In this document: positions 52,270 through 61,411 of the stretch, one piece after another
Layout: each line of letters begins with the position of its first letter
Numbering within the stretch: the first letter of the stretch is position 1
Source of the DNA: Methylobacter sp.
GTDB taxonomy: Bacteria > Pseudomonadota > Gammaproteobacteria > Methylococcales > Methylomonadaceae
Reading direction: 5' to 3'
Length of the DNA: 64,000 bases
NCBI RefSeq assembly: GCF_030680395.1
Contig: NZ_JAUXVR010000025.1
Location: 62,001 to 126,000 of the forward strand
Translations under genes and position numbers: made by a program
The notes under the pieces: model-generated
Seen by the model: the letters and a program-made list of their open reading frames with translations, nothing else
Told to the model about the DNA's origin: nothing
The model's database searches: none

Positions 52270-53193
52270 ATGAATCCACTCCAAGTCGCCGTAGGCGTAG
52301 TCAAAAACCCGGAAGGAAAAATCCTGATTTCCCTGCGCCATGCCGATTTACACCAAGGCGGCTTATGGGAATTCCCCGGCGGCAAGATTGAAGCATCGGA
52401 AACAGCGAAATTTGCTTTGGCTCGTGAACTCAAGGAAGAACTCAACATCACCGTAACAGCGGCAACCCCGCTGATTACCGTCAAGCACCAGTACCCCGAC
52501 CGGTTTGTGCAGCTAAACGTTTTCTTGGTCGAGCAGTTCTCAGGTGAGGTCAAAAGCTTGGAAGGCCAGCCGTTTAAATGGGTAACCCCGGCTGAACTGG
52601 AACACTACGCATTCCCCGCCGCCAACCGGCCCATTATCACTGCCGCCCGATTGCCGCATCATTACGCGATTCTGGATGACGCAGATGAAGCCTTATTGCT
52701 GACCAACCTGCAAAAAATATTGAACCGGGGCGTCAAGCTGATCCAGGCCAGATTGAAAAATCTGCCGCCTGCCGCCGTCGTAAAGTTTGTCGAACAGGCT
52801 TACCCCTTATGCCAGCAGCAACAAGCGATGCTGTTGATGAATTCCGCCGTTGAGTGTTCAGTTGAAGTAGACGGCATCCACCTGACCAGCAACCACTTAA
52901 TGGCCCTGACTACGCGTCCCGAAAACAGCAAATGGCTCGCCGCGTCATGTCACAACCTTGAACAACTGCAACATGCGCAAAACATAGGCGTGCATTTCGT
53001 CGTTCTGGCCCCGGTACTGCCGACCCAAACCCATCCGGGCGCTCCTTCGCTGGGCTGGGAGCAATTTGCCGACTTGGTCGCCAAGGTCAACCTGCCTGTT
53101 TACGCCTTGGGCGGCATGACCGAATCCAGCCTAACTACAGCGAGGCAAAGCGGAGGCCAGGGGATAGCGGCGATCAGGGCTTTTTTGACTTGA
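52270..53193 (+). CDS. mutT: Nudix (MutT) and thiamine-phosphate-synthase-like fusion
   Basis: Residues 1-130: Nudix hydrolase, box GGKIEASETAKFALARELKEEL (G-x5-E-x7-RE-x2-EE-x-G type), expected to clear 8-oxo-dGTP. Residues 140-305: TIM-barrel of the TMP synthase/TenI type (VKLIQARLKNLPPAA, VHFVVLAPVLPTQTHPG, YALGGM). This fusion is common in gammaproteobacteria. The second half lacks some ThiE phosphate-site residues and may be TenI-like or regulatory. 307 residues. Confidence 0.93.
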   Translation: MNPLQVAVGVVKNPEGKILISLRHADLHQGGLWEFPGGKIEASETAKFALARELKEELNITVTAATPLITVKHQYPDRFVQLNVFLVEQFSGEVKSLEGQPFKWVTPAELEHYAFPAANRPIITAARLPHHYAILDDADEALLLTNLQKILNRGVKLIQARLKNLPPAAVVKFVEQAYPLCQQQQAMLLMNSAVECSVEVDGIHLTSNHLMALTTRPENSKWLAASCHNLEQLQHAQNIGVHFVVLAPVLPTQTHPGAPSLGWEQFADLVAKVNLPVYALGGMTESSLTTARQSGGQGIAAIRAFLT

Positions 53194-53340
53194 GTTAAAT
53201 TAATGAGTCGTAGGGTGTGTCGTGCGCGCCCTATTACCTCATTTGTCATGGTCATTCAGTCACTATTTTCGCGGACAATGCATAACATCAGTGAGTAAAT
53301 GACGAGTCAAGTTAAAGAGGCAGTGCGGCTAAATCGTTAA

Positions 53341-53487
53341 AATCACTCGATACCGGTACAAAGGCAGCGATATGCCGGATTATGGCGTTATCGAATTGGA
53401 GATTATCGGCTGATTTGTCAGATAAAAGACGGCGAGTTAATCATCTTGCTGTTGGAAACTGGACACCGGAAAGACATTTATAAATAA
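53341..53487 (+). pseudogene. RelE/ParE-type toxin C-terminal relic
   Basis: 48 codons without start, ending at 53487, encode AGLWRYRIGDYRLICQIKDG and LIILLLETGHRKDIYK, the conserved core and tail of RelE toxins. The same frame upstream has a stop at 53338-53340. No intact antitoxin gene is recognisable. The remaining 150 bp to moaA show nothing. Confidence 0.7.
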
Positions 53488-53601
53488 TCCATCATAACGG
53501 CTCAACCGTTTCCAAATCCGACGGTCAGGAACATAGAAGCTCTCTATAAAACGCCAATACTATGTTAATATTGGCGTCTTGGATTTTTTATCGCCGCCCT
53601 A

Positions 53602-54609
53602 ATGACTCAAATGTCTCCCCCCGCTCAATTAATCGACCGCTTCGGCAGAATCGTTGATTATTTGAGAATCTCGATTACCGATCGCTGTGATTTCCGTTGC
53701 GTGTATTGCATGGCTGAAGATATGACCTTCTTGCCGCGTGCGCAGATTCTAACGCTGGAAGAGATTTATACGCTGGCTAAAGCCTTCGCCGAATTGGGGG
53801 TGAAGAAAATCAGGATCACCGGCGGCGAACCTTTGGTCAGAAAAGGTGCATTGGAGCTGTTGCAGAATATCGGCCGTATCGAAAGCCTGAATGAGCTGGT
53901 GATAACGACCAACGGCTCCCAGCTTGAAACGATGGCGGCGTCGTTAAAAGAGGCGGGTGTAAAACGCATCAATATCAGCCTGGATACGCTGGATGCCGAC
54001 AAGTTTAAGGCGATAACCCGAACCGGCGATTTGGCGCAGGTACTTAGGGGTATCCAGGCCGCCAAGGCGGCAGGGTTTGAGCGGATAAAAATCAATGCGG
54101 TCATTCTTAAGGATAGGAATCATCAGGAAGTGAGCGACCTGGTTCGGTTCGCGGTCGATAACGGCATCGACATCAGCTTTATCGAGGAAATGCCGCTGGG
54201 TATCGTCAGTCAGCATGACCGGGCAGACGCCTATTATTCCAGCGATTTGATCAAGGCCGATTTGGCGCAACATTTTGCTTTGGTCGCTACGCCTGAAAAA
54301 ACCGGTGGGCCTTCAAATTATTTTAATGTGTCAGGCACACAAACCCGCGTCGGTTTTATTTCTCCGCACAGTGAAAATTTTTGCAGCACCTGTAACCGGG
54401 TGCGCTTAACGGTTGAAGGGCGCTTGCTGTTATGTCTGGGCAATGAGCATTCGGTCGATTTAAAGCAAGTCATCAGGACTAATCCGGGCGACATGGCGGT
54501 GTTGAAACAGGCCATTGTCGACGCGATGCTGATTAAGCCGGAAAAACACGAATTTAATATTAACGAGCAGCCGGTTATATTGCGTTATATGAGTATGACG
54601 GGGGGCTGA
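53602..54609 (+). CDS. moaA: GTP 3',8-cyclase (molybdenum cofactor)
   Basis: Radical SAM enzyme for molybdopterin synthesis. N-terminal CDFRCVYC cluster motif near residue 28, ITGGEPLVRKG, and the C-terminal cluster CSTCNRVRLTVEGRLLLCLG near 262. 335 residues. ATG 53602 begins the frame; Met 4 codons on is the alternative. No other mo genes are in view. Confidence 0.95.
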   Translation: MTQMSPPAQLIDRFGRIVDYLRISITDRCDFRCVYCMAEDMTFLPRAQILTLEEIYTLAKAFAELGVKKIRITGGEPLVRKGALELLQNIGRIESLNELVITTNGSQLETMAASLKEAGVKRINISLDTLDADKFKAITRTGDLAQVLRGIQAAKAAGFERIKINAVILKDRNHQEVSDLVRFAVDNGIDISFIEEMPLGIVSQHDRADAYYSSDLIKADLAQHFALVATPEKTGGPSNYFNVSGTQTRVGFISPHSENFCSTCNRVRLTVEGRLLLCLGNEHSVDLKQVIRTNPGDMAVLKQAIVDAMLIKPEKHEFNINEQPVILRYMSMTGG

Positions 54610-54833
54610 AAAGCAGGCGAAAGGTTCAAGGCGAAAGGCGAAAAAGCCTTGAATCTTGAACAAGCGGGACTGGGTTTGCAACTCCGTTCCCTAACGTTTC
54701 TGTGATGCCAAAGCTCAATAGTTACACTTAACCAAAGCAAAACGTTTCGAGCGGGACAACATGCCCCGTCTGGCTAAGGGCCTTTAGTCTTTCGCCCTTA
54801 GCCTTCTTTCACCCTTTACCTGAGATTTTTAAA
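54610..54833. repeat. GGCGAAAGG-type repeat block between moaA and rhlE
   Basis: Starts with GGCGAAAGG-TTCAAGGCGAAAGGCG (54616-54640) pairing in part with GCCTTGAATCTTGAA, and ends with GGCTAAGGGCCTTT...CTTTCGCCCTTAGCC (54771-54812), another inverted repeat. These match the arms at 731, 7318, 11508 and 52101. Confidence 0.55.
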
Positions 54834-56159
54834 ATGTCTTTCGCCCAGCTCGGTTTAGCCGACGAACTCCTTAAAGCCGTAGCCGATCAAGGCTATGTCA
54901 CTCCTACACCGGTACAGCAAAAAGCCATTCCATTGATCCTTGAAGGCAAGGATGTGTTGGCTGGCGCGCAAACCGGCACCGGAAAAACCGCCAGTTTCAC
55001 CTTGCCTTTATTGCAACGGCTGGCCGAAAATCATGACCCGCATCAAAAGCCGCGCCGTGTTCGCGCGTTGATTTTAGTGCCGACGCGTGAATTGGCCGCG
55101 CAGGTCTATGAAAGCGTAAAAACTTACGGCGCACATTTGCCTTTGCATGCGGAAGCGGTGGTCGGCGGTGCGAGTATCGGCATCCAGACCCGTCAGTTAC
55201 GCCGGGGGTGCGACATCGTGGTGGCAACGCCGGGGCGTTTGATCGACCATGTGCAGCAGCGCAATATCAACCTGTCCAACGTGGAAGTGCTGGTGCTGGA
55301 TGAAGCGGATCGTATGCTCGATATGGGATTTATGCCCGATATTAAGCAAATTATGGCGCTGATACCCAAGAAGCGGCAGAGTCTGTTGTTTTCTGCGACC
55401 GTGCCCAATGCGATCAAATCGCTGGCAGCGCAGTTGCTGAACAATCCCGTTGAAGTCGAAGTTGCCAAGCAAAATGCTACGGCTGAAAATGTCTCGGAAC
55501 GGGTTTACGGCATCGGCCGCGAGTACAAACGTGAATTACTGTCTTACCTGATCGGCAGCAATAATTGGAAGCAGGTGCTGGTATTTGTGCGTACCAAACA
55601 CGGAGCCGATCGTCTGGAAAAACAGTTGATTGAGGATGGCATCCGCACGGCGGCTTTGCATGGCGATAAAACCCAAGGCGCACGCAACAAGGCGTTGGAA
55701 CAGTTTAAAACCGGCAAGGTTTCAGTATTGGTTGCTACCGATATTGCCGCGCGCGGTCTTGATATTGACGATCTGCCGCATGTGGTGAATTTCGACGTGC
55801 CGCAGGTGCCGGAAGATTATATACACCGCATTGGTCGTACCGGACGCGCCGGTTCAAGCGGCGAGGCCTTGTCGCTGGTGTGTCCCGAAGAAGCCTGGAT
55901 GCTGGTGGAAATTGAGAAACTGCTCAAGCGGCAAATCCCGCGCGTGGCCGACACCGGCTATGAGCCTGTTTCATTGAAAATTATCGATGCGCCTAAAAAG
56001 AACGCGCCCAATAAAGATACCGGCAAAAAGGATATGCGGCATACTAAAAAACCGGCGGTTCGCGGCGCCAAACCGACTGTTCGTGGGGCTAAGCAGCCTG
56101 ACAGTAAGCGCATCGAATCAAGGGGTAAGGGAAGATCCGGTTCAAGAGGGAAAGATTAA
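54834..56159 (+). CDS. rhlE: DEAD-box RNA helicase, RhlE-like
   Basis: Motifs in order: Q motif [41 protein letters not shown] as [12 protein letters not shown], then [10 protein letters not shown] and [10 protein letters not shown]. 441 residues. The C-terminal 50 residues are basic with repeated [11 protein letters not shown]-like units, typical of an RNA-binding tail. Role in ribosome or mRNA metabolism, by family. Confidence 0.94.
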   Translation: MSFAQLGLADELLKAVADQGYVTPTPVQQKAIPLILEGKDVLAGAQTGTGKTASFTLPLLQRLAENHDPHQKPRRVRALILVPTRELAAQVYESVKTYGAHLPLHAEAVVGGASIGIQTRQLRRGCDIVVATPGRLIDHVQQRNINLSNVEVLVLDEADRMLDMGFMPDIKQIMALIPKKRQSLLFSATVPNAIKSLAAQLLNNPVEVEVAKQNATAENVSERVYGIGREYKRELLSYLIGSNNWKQVLVFVRTKHGADRLEKQLIEDGIRTAALHGDKTQGARNKALEQFKTGKVSVLVATDIAARGLDIDDLPHVVNFDVPQVPEDYIHRIGRTGRAGSSGEALSLVCPEEAWMLVEIEKLLKRQIPRVADTGYEPVSLKIIDAPKKNAPNKDTGKKDMRHTKKPAVRGAKPTVRGAKQPDSKRIESRGKGRSGSRGKD

Positions 56160-56254
56160 GGCAAAGGAGCGGAAATGTTTGCCCACATGGATGAAAACCA
56201 AAATAGGTGTTTTAGACAACGCAGGAGTAGTTGCCGTGCCTTAAACGGTGTAAC

Positions 56255-56554
56255 TTATTTCTGAACCAGTATCCAGGGCTTTACCACAACAGCCCATACA
56301 GCAACATCCGCCTCAAACCAGTCGGTTGCCTGCTGGTCGGAAACCAGCGCAATCTGATTATTTTGCATCCATAATGCAACCTGATCTTTATTGTCGATGG
56401 AAAACTGGTAGGCCGCGTCGACTAAATCCAGATCTGGGGCGACGAATACTGCAGCGCCGGCGGCAAAAAAGCGTTGCAGTTCTTTCCAGGCAATTTGCGA
56501 TGTTTCCATATTTACTTTTTCTCTGGCAATATCGCAACCGTTTGATTCATTCAT
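56255..56554 (-). CDS. DUF2288 family protein
   Basis: 99 residues. The segment DLDLVDAAYQFSIDNKDQVALWM and terminal VVKPWILVQ match DUF2288 proteins, function unknown. Start ATG 56554 follows AAAGAG. It is convergent with rhlE. Confidence 0.82.
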   Translation of the reverse strand: MNESNGCDIAREKVNMETSQIAWKELQRFFAAGAAVFVAPDLDLVDAAYQFSIDNKDQVALWMQNNQIALVSDQQATDWFEADVAVWAVVVKPWILVQK

Positions 56555-56674
56555 GATTTTCTCTTTATTGTGTACCTGTAATGTGTTATTTACACATTTG
56601 CATGGTGTCGTTATCAGGTCAGCTGTTATTCTATAGCGTGCGATTATAAACCACTAAGTCAAGAGAGATAAGTC

Positions 56675-57562
56675 ATGTCGTTTTTTGAGTCAATAACAAA
56701 GAAATCCAAATTGAAAGCCGCTATCAAGCAAACAGCGGAAGCGCGTAGCAGCGAAGGTCATACGGCCGATCAACTATTTAAAAAGGTCTATCAGGATTAT
56801 GCCGAAGTCGTCGCTAATGAACCTCTGGTTGCTGAGGCTTTATATAATTGGGGATTTGCGTTGCTGCATCAGGCGCGAACCAAATCAGGCGATGCTGCGG
56901 CCAATCTTTATCAGGACGCCATTGCTAAATTTTCTTTTTGCCTGACTGTGGAGTCGGCTTATCTTGGCGCGGCAATCGATGGCGGCGTTGCTTATATGGA
57001 ATTGGCCCGGGTTAAATCGGTTGAACCCAATGATAGCTTATATGGAATGGCCAAAAGCTATTTTGAAAAGGCTAACGCAATTCAGGCCGGATCGGCTTCT
57101 TATAATCTGGCTTGCATCTATGGCTTAAGAAACGATAAAGAGGCTTGCTTGACTGCGCTGGAAATCTCTAAAGGGAAGGGCAGTTTACCTATCCTCGCCG
57201 ATATTCTTGCCGACCCGGATCTTGATAGCGTGAAGTATCAGGACTGGTTTGTCGACTTTCTGGAGTCTTTAAATAAAAAGCCGGAACCAGTTGCTGAAGA
57301 GGTAGCTGTCGCCGAACCTGAAGTTGTTGCAGACGCGCCGACAAATGAAAAAACCGAAGTTGAAGATGATTATGCAGAAGATGTAGCGGTTATTGAAGAA
57401 GCTCCTGTAAGTGAAGGAACTGAAGTTGTGGTTAAAGATGAATCGGTTGCTAACGAACCCGAAGTTGTTGAACATGAATCGCTAGCCGATGAAGACGAGT
57501 CTGCAACAGAAAGAACCGAGGCTACAGTTAAAGCTGTCGAAGCAGGGGAAGAAGTTAAATAA
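56675..57562 (+). CDS. TPR-like repeat protein with acidic Glu/Val-rich tail
   Basis: Residues 1-195 are helical with tetratricopeptide-like repeats (LYNWGFALLHQARTK, AYLGAAIDGGVAYMELARVK, ASYNLACIYGLRND), as in plant/bacterial TPR proteins. Residues 205-295 are a low-complexity acidic tail of EVVADAP/EVVVKDE type units. No signal peptide. No function is evident. 295 residues. Confidence 0.85.
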   Translation: MSFFESITKKSKLKAAIKQTAEARSSEGHTADQLFKKVYQDYAEVVANEPLVAEALYNWGFALLHQARTKSGDAAANLYQDAIAKFSFCLTVESAYLGAAIDGGVAYMELARVKSVEPNDSLYGMAKSYFEKANAIQAGSASYNLACIYGLRNDKEACLTALEISKGKGSLPILADILADPDLDSVKYQDWFVDFLESLNKKPEPVAEEVAVAEPEVVADAPTNEKTEVEDDYAEDVAVIEEAPVSEGTEVVVKDESVANEPEVVEHESLADEDESATERTEATVKAVEAGEEVK

Positions 57563-57700
57563 TTCTTTGTCCGCTTTTATATAGAGCGATAACGCTTCAA
57601 AAATCGGTTTTTTATATAGCTTCTCCTCGGCTCTCCGGCAGGAGATTGTTATTGCCGAATTTTGAAGCACGATGAGTACATTAAAATGGGAAGAAGAGAA

Positions 57701-58102
57701 ATGATGCAGTCCTTTAAATATGTAGTAATTGCCGCGATGATAACCGCAGGGATTCAACCGGTCTTTGCTGATGATAATGGTTTAAGCCAGACATTTTTAG
57801 CCTGCATGGATCAATCCGGCGGCGTTACCGTATCAATGATTGAATGCATGAATGCGGAAGCTGAACGGCAAGATGTGCGGTTAAACAACGCCTATAAGGA
57901 CATTATGAGCGGCCTTTCTCCCGAACGTAAGAAGCAGTTGCAGGAAGCGCAGCGGTTATGGCTTAAATATAGAACCGCTAACTGTGATTTTTATTACGAT
58001 CCCGATGGCGGAACGATAGCCGGAGTCAGTGCAAATGACTGTTTCATGTCGGCTACTGCCGCGCGGGCTAAGGAGTTAGAGAGTATTAAGCAGCAAGATT
58101 GA
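57701..58102 (+). CDS. LprI-type (DUF1311) secreted protein
   Basis: 133 residues from ATG 57701, with GAAGAAGAGAA directly upstream. N-terminal signal peptide (FKYVVIAAMITAGIQPVFA) then the LprI/DUF1311 pattern: CMNAEAERQDVRLNNAYKDIM, LQEAQRLWLKYRTANCDF and NDCFMSATAARAKELE, with paired cysteines. Members are periplasmic; some inhibit lysozyme. The frame is open to 57662 but without signal features. Confidence 0.87.
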   Translation: MMQSFKYVVIAAMITAGIQPVFADDNGLSQTFLACMDQSGGVTVSMIECMNAEAERQDVRLNNAYKDIMSGLSPERKKQLQEAQRLWLKYRTANCDFYYDPDGGTIAGVSANDCFMSATAARAKELESIKQQD

Positions 58103-58103
58103 A

Positions 58104-58670
58104 TTACGGGTTAATCGGATAACACGCCGCTAATAGTGCCTGCATTTTGGCTAACCCCAGTTTTCGGGTTAATTCAATATTGTGTTGCGGGATGTTATCA
58201 GGATCAGGGTGGCCGGCTACGGCCTGCTCTATGCTGGTTTCCCGCAGTAGATGCAGCATCGGGAAGGGGGAGCGGTTGGTGTAATTTGCGGCATCACCCG
58301 GCTCAACACCTTGAAAATAGTAGTCGGGATGAAAGCTTGCCAGCTGGTAAATGCCTTCATAACCTTGTTCGGCTAATAGTGATTCGGCGACATCAAGGAA
58401 ATCCAGATAGTCGTCAAATTCTGCAAAGGCATCCGCATAAATCAGCAGTGCGGTTTCAATGCCGGGTTCGGTATCCAGTCGATCGCATTCATCCATCAGA
58501 TGCAGCAGGCATTGTTCGGTTTTTGTGTCGTGATTGACGCTGAAATAAATGCTGCCACGGTCCAGTTCGCGCTTTGCGAAAGGGCAGATGCTGTATTCAA
58601 TGATAACGGATTTTAACCAAGCTATTGTTGAGGCTTTAATGTCATGGTCTGGAAGGATTTTATGGGTCAT
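58104..58670 (-). CDS. DUF1415 family protein
   Basis: 188 residues. EYSICPFAKREL near the start, LASFHPDYYFQGVEPGDAANYTNRSPFPMLHLLRE in the middle match DUF1415. Function unknown. It abuts the LprI-like gene end (one base between convergent stops) and follows a terminator of the CBS gene. Confidence 0.88.
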   Translation of the reverse strand: MTHKILPDHDIKASTIAWLKSVIIEYSICPFAKRELDRGSIYFSVNHDTKTEQCLLHLMDECDRLDTEPGIETALLIYADAFAEFDDYLDFLDVAESLLAEQGYEGIYQLASFHPDYYFQGVEPGDAANYTNRSPFPMLHLLRETSIEQAVAGHPDPDNIPQHNIELTRKLGLAKMQALLAACYPINP

Positions 58671-58695
58671 GGTGATTTACTGCCGGTTAAAACGA

Positions 58696-58721
58696 AAAAG
58701 CCCCGGTACGCTGGGGCTTTT
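58696..58721 (-). terminator. Rho-independent terminator of the CBS gene
   Basis: AAAAGCCCC (58696-58704) / GGGGCTTTT (58713-58721), 9-bp perfect stem; on the minus strand it is followed by TTCGTTTT. It lies 24 bases after the CBS gene stop. Confidence 0.85.
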
Positions 58722-58744
58722 GGGGTGACACAAGTTAGGTCATT

Positions 58745-59221
58745 CTATTTATGACTGACGCCGGCTGCGATTCTTTTCTCTCTTTCTTCACTTGCTTTTT
58801 CGATTTTTGAGAAAACCCGCAGAATGTCGGTGGAAGATAATATCCCAACCAGTTTGTTGTCTTTATCGACAACGGGCAATGCGCCGATTTTATTTTCGGC
58901 CATTTTTGCAGCCGCTTCCGATGCGTAGGTGTCGGGGGTAACGGTTATTACGCCCCGGTGCATGATATGTTGCACTTTTTTCGGGATCACATGCAGCTCT
59001 GTAGTGCCGGTGCCGGTTGCCGCTTCAATTGCGTTTGAGTTGCTTTTAGGGCCGAGGGCTTTGTACAGATCCCGGTCGGATACAATGCCGATAACCTTGC
59101 CTTTTTCAACGACAGGTAAATGACGAATTCTTTCGTAATGAATTAAGAAAAAGACACGATCAATCAAATCATGTTGCTCGACTGTAAATACTTTTGAAGT
59201 CATTAAATCTTCAACACGCAT
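58745..59221 (-). CDS. CBS domain pair protein
   Basis: Two CBS domains (about residues 1-57 and 85-140), each with the HLPVVEKGKVIGIVSDRD / ALPVVDKDNKLVGILSSTD pattern. 158 residues, no other domain. Such proteins sense adenosyl ligands. ATG 59221 is preceded by AGAGGA. Divergent from adk, which may be coincidental. Confidence 0.9.
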   Translation of the reverse strand: MRVEDLMTSKVFTVEQHDLIDRVFFLIHYERIRHLPVVEKGKVIGIVSDRDLYKALGPKSNSNAIEAATGTGTTELHVIPKKVQHIMHRGVITVTPDTYASEAAAKMAENKIGALPVVDKDNKLVGILSSTDILRVFSKIEKASEEREKRIAAGVSHK

Positions 59222-59388
59222 TATTATTCCTCTAAATGTAAAAAAACTGATTAAGAATAGGGAAATAAACGTATTTTTACAAGAGATAAAATTTGATGTG
59301 TTATAAAATAATCAGTCACGCTTTTGTTTGGTTTTGCAGGTCGGATTAAGCTAACCCGACTTACGCGAGCTGTTATGTTAAAGTCTAA

Positions 59389-60063
<675 letters not shown>

Positions 60064-60081
60064 GTTGAATTGACGGCTTTT

Positions 60082-60125
60082 GTGCTCCAGAGGGTATTGC
60101 TGTTAATCCAGTATAGTTGGAGCAC
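60082..60125 (+). promoter_or_regulatory. Stem-loop between adk and asd
   Basis: GTGCTCCA (60082-60089) / TGGAGCAC (60118-60125), perfect 8-bp stem with a 28-base loop, 20 bases after adk. May be a terminator or leader structure. Confidence 0.4.
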
Positions 60126-60231
60126 TAAATGCCGGGATGCAAAAAGCGTAACCCAGCCTAATAAACAGGGCACTCAAAAACATTCCGTTATCATCAGTAT
60201 TCAAATTTCAGAATAAAAGGTTTTAAAGTTA

Positions 60232-60333
60232 ATGACAAAGAAAGTTGTAGTTTTACCGGCCGGTATATGCTTGGGCTACGTTGCCATGCTGTTGGTGCGT
60301 ATACCTGTTTTAGTTGCACAGAAGGGTGGATAA
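60232..60333 (+). CDS. Short hydrophobic ORF directly upstream of asd
   Basis: 33 codons, ending one base before the asd ATG. The product is a single hydrophobic segment (VVVLPAGICLGYVAMLLVRIPVLVA less ends) behind MTKK. The tight spacing suggests a small membrane protein or a coupling leader peptide, but the ribosome site is weak. Confidence 0.4.
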   Translation: MTKKVVVLPAGICLGYVAMLLVRIPVLVAQKGG

Positions 60334-60334
60334 G

Positions 60335-61357
60335 ATGACCAAGCTATATAACGTCGCTGTGGTTGGCGCTACCGGTGCGGTGGGTGAAGCCATGCTGTCT
60401 ATTCTGGAAGAGCGCGATTTCCCTGTCGGCGAGGTTTATGCCTTGGCCAGCAGCAATTCAGTGGGAAAAAGAATTCCTTTTAAAGGACGATCTTTAGTTG
60501 TGCAGGATTTGGCTACCTTTGATTTTTCAAAGGCACAAATCGGTTTGTTTTCACCGGGTGCATCTGTTTCGGCAGAATACGCGCCAAAGGCTGCCGCCGC
60601 CGGTTGTGTCGTTATTGATAATACCTCGCAGTTTCGCTATGACGACGATATTCCGCTGGTGGTGCCGGAAGTTAATCCCGAAAAAATAGCCGATTATAAA
60701 AATCGTGGCATTATCGCTAACCCGAATTGTTCAACTATTCAGCTGTTGGTGGCGTTAAAGCCTATTTACGATGCAGTGGGGATTGAGCGCATCAATGTGT
60801 GTACTTATCAGGCTGTTTCCGGCACCGGTAAAGAGGCTATAGAAGAGCTGGTTAAACAAACAGCCAGTCTTCTAAATATGCAACCCATTATCACAAACGT
60901 CTACCCTAAACAGATTGCCTTTAACGTGTTGCCGCAGATTGACGTATTCATGGATAACGGCTACACCAAAGAAGAAATGAAGATGGTATGGGAAACCCAA
61001 AAAATCCTGGGTGATGACAGCGTTTTGGTTAATGCAACCGCAGTGCGGGTTCCTGTTTTTTACGGACATTCCGAGGCCGTGCATATTGAAACCCGTGAAA
61101 AAATTGATGTGGCGACAGTAAGAGCGTTACTTGAGAAAGCGCCCGGCGTGATGCTTATGGATGAGCGTAAAGATGGTGGTTATCCAACAGCAGTAACCGA
61201 GTCGTCAGGCAATGATAATGTGTTTGTAGGGCGTATTCGGGAAGACATATCGCATCCTCAAGGAATTGATCTGTGGGTGGTGGGTGATAACGTTCGAAAA
61301 GGCGCGGCATTAAACAGTGTGCAAATAGCAGAAGTGCTGGTAAAAAATTACATCTAG
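60335..61357 (+). CDS. asd: Aspartate-semialdehyde dehydrogenase
   Basis: Supplies aspartate semialdehyde for lysine, threonine, methionine and diaminopimelate. NADP loop VAVVGATGAVGEAML at the start, catalytic Cys in ANPNCSTIQLL near residue 131, and QAVSGTGKEA. 340 residues, the Pseudomonas-type enzyme. ATG 60335. In pseudomonads asd is followed by fimV, and the same order holds here. Confidence 0.96.
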   Translation: MTKLYNVAVVGATGAVGEAMLSILEERDFPVGEVYALASSNSVGKRIPFKGRSLVVQDLATFDFSKAQIGLFSPGASVSAEYAPKAAAAGCVVIDNTSQFRYDDDIPLVVPEVNPEKIADYKNRGIIANPNCSTIQLLVALKPIYDAVGIERINVCTYQAVSGTGKEAIEELVKQTASLLNMQPIITNVYPKQIAFNVLPQIDVFMDNGYTKEEMKMVWETQKILGDDSVLVNATAVRVPVFYGHSEAVHIETREKIDVATVRALLEKAPGVMLMDERKDGGYPTAVTESSGNDNVFVGRIREDISHPQGIDLWVVGDNVRKGAALNSVQIAEVLVKNYI

Positions 61358-61411
61358 TCTAAGCTTGTCTACATATTTGACTGGATGCGGTAAGAAACTG
61401 TGGTAACTATT

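Noticed and set aside
56175-56264. 29-codon frame with a fair AAAGGAG site after rhlE
   Set aside because: Very short, overlaps the 3' end of the convergent DUF2288 gene, and no recognisable product.
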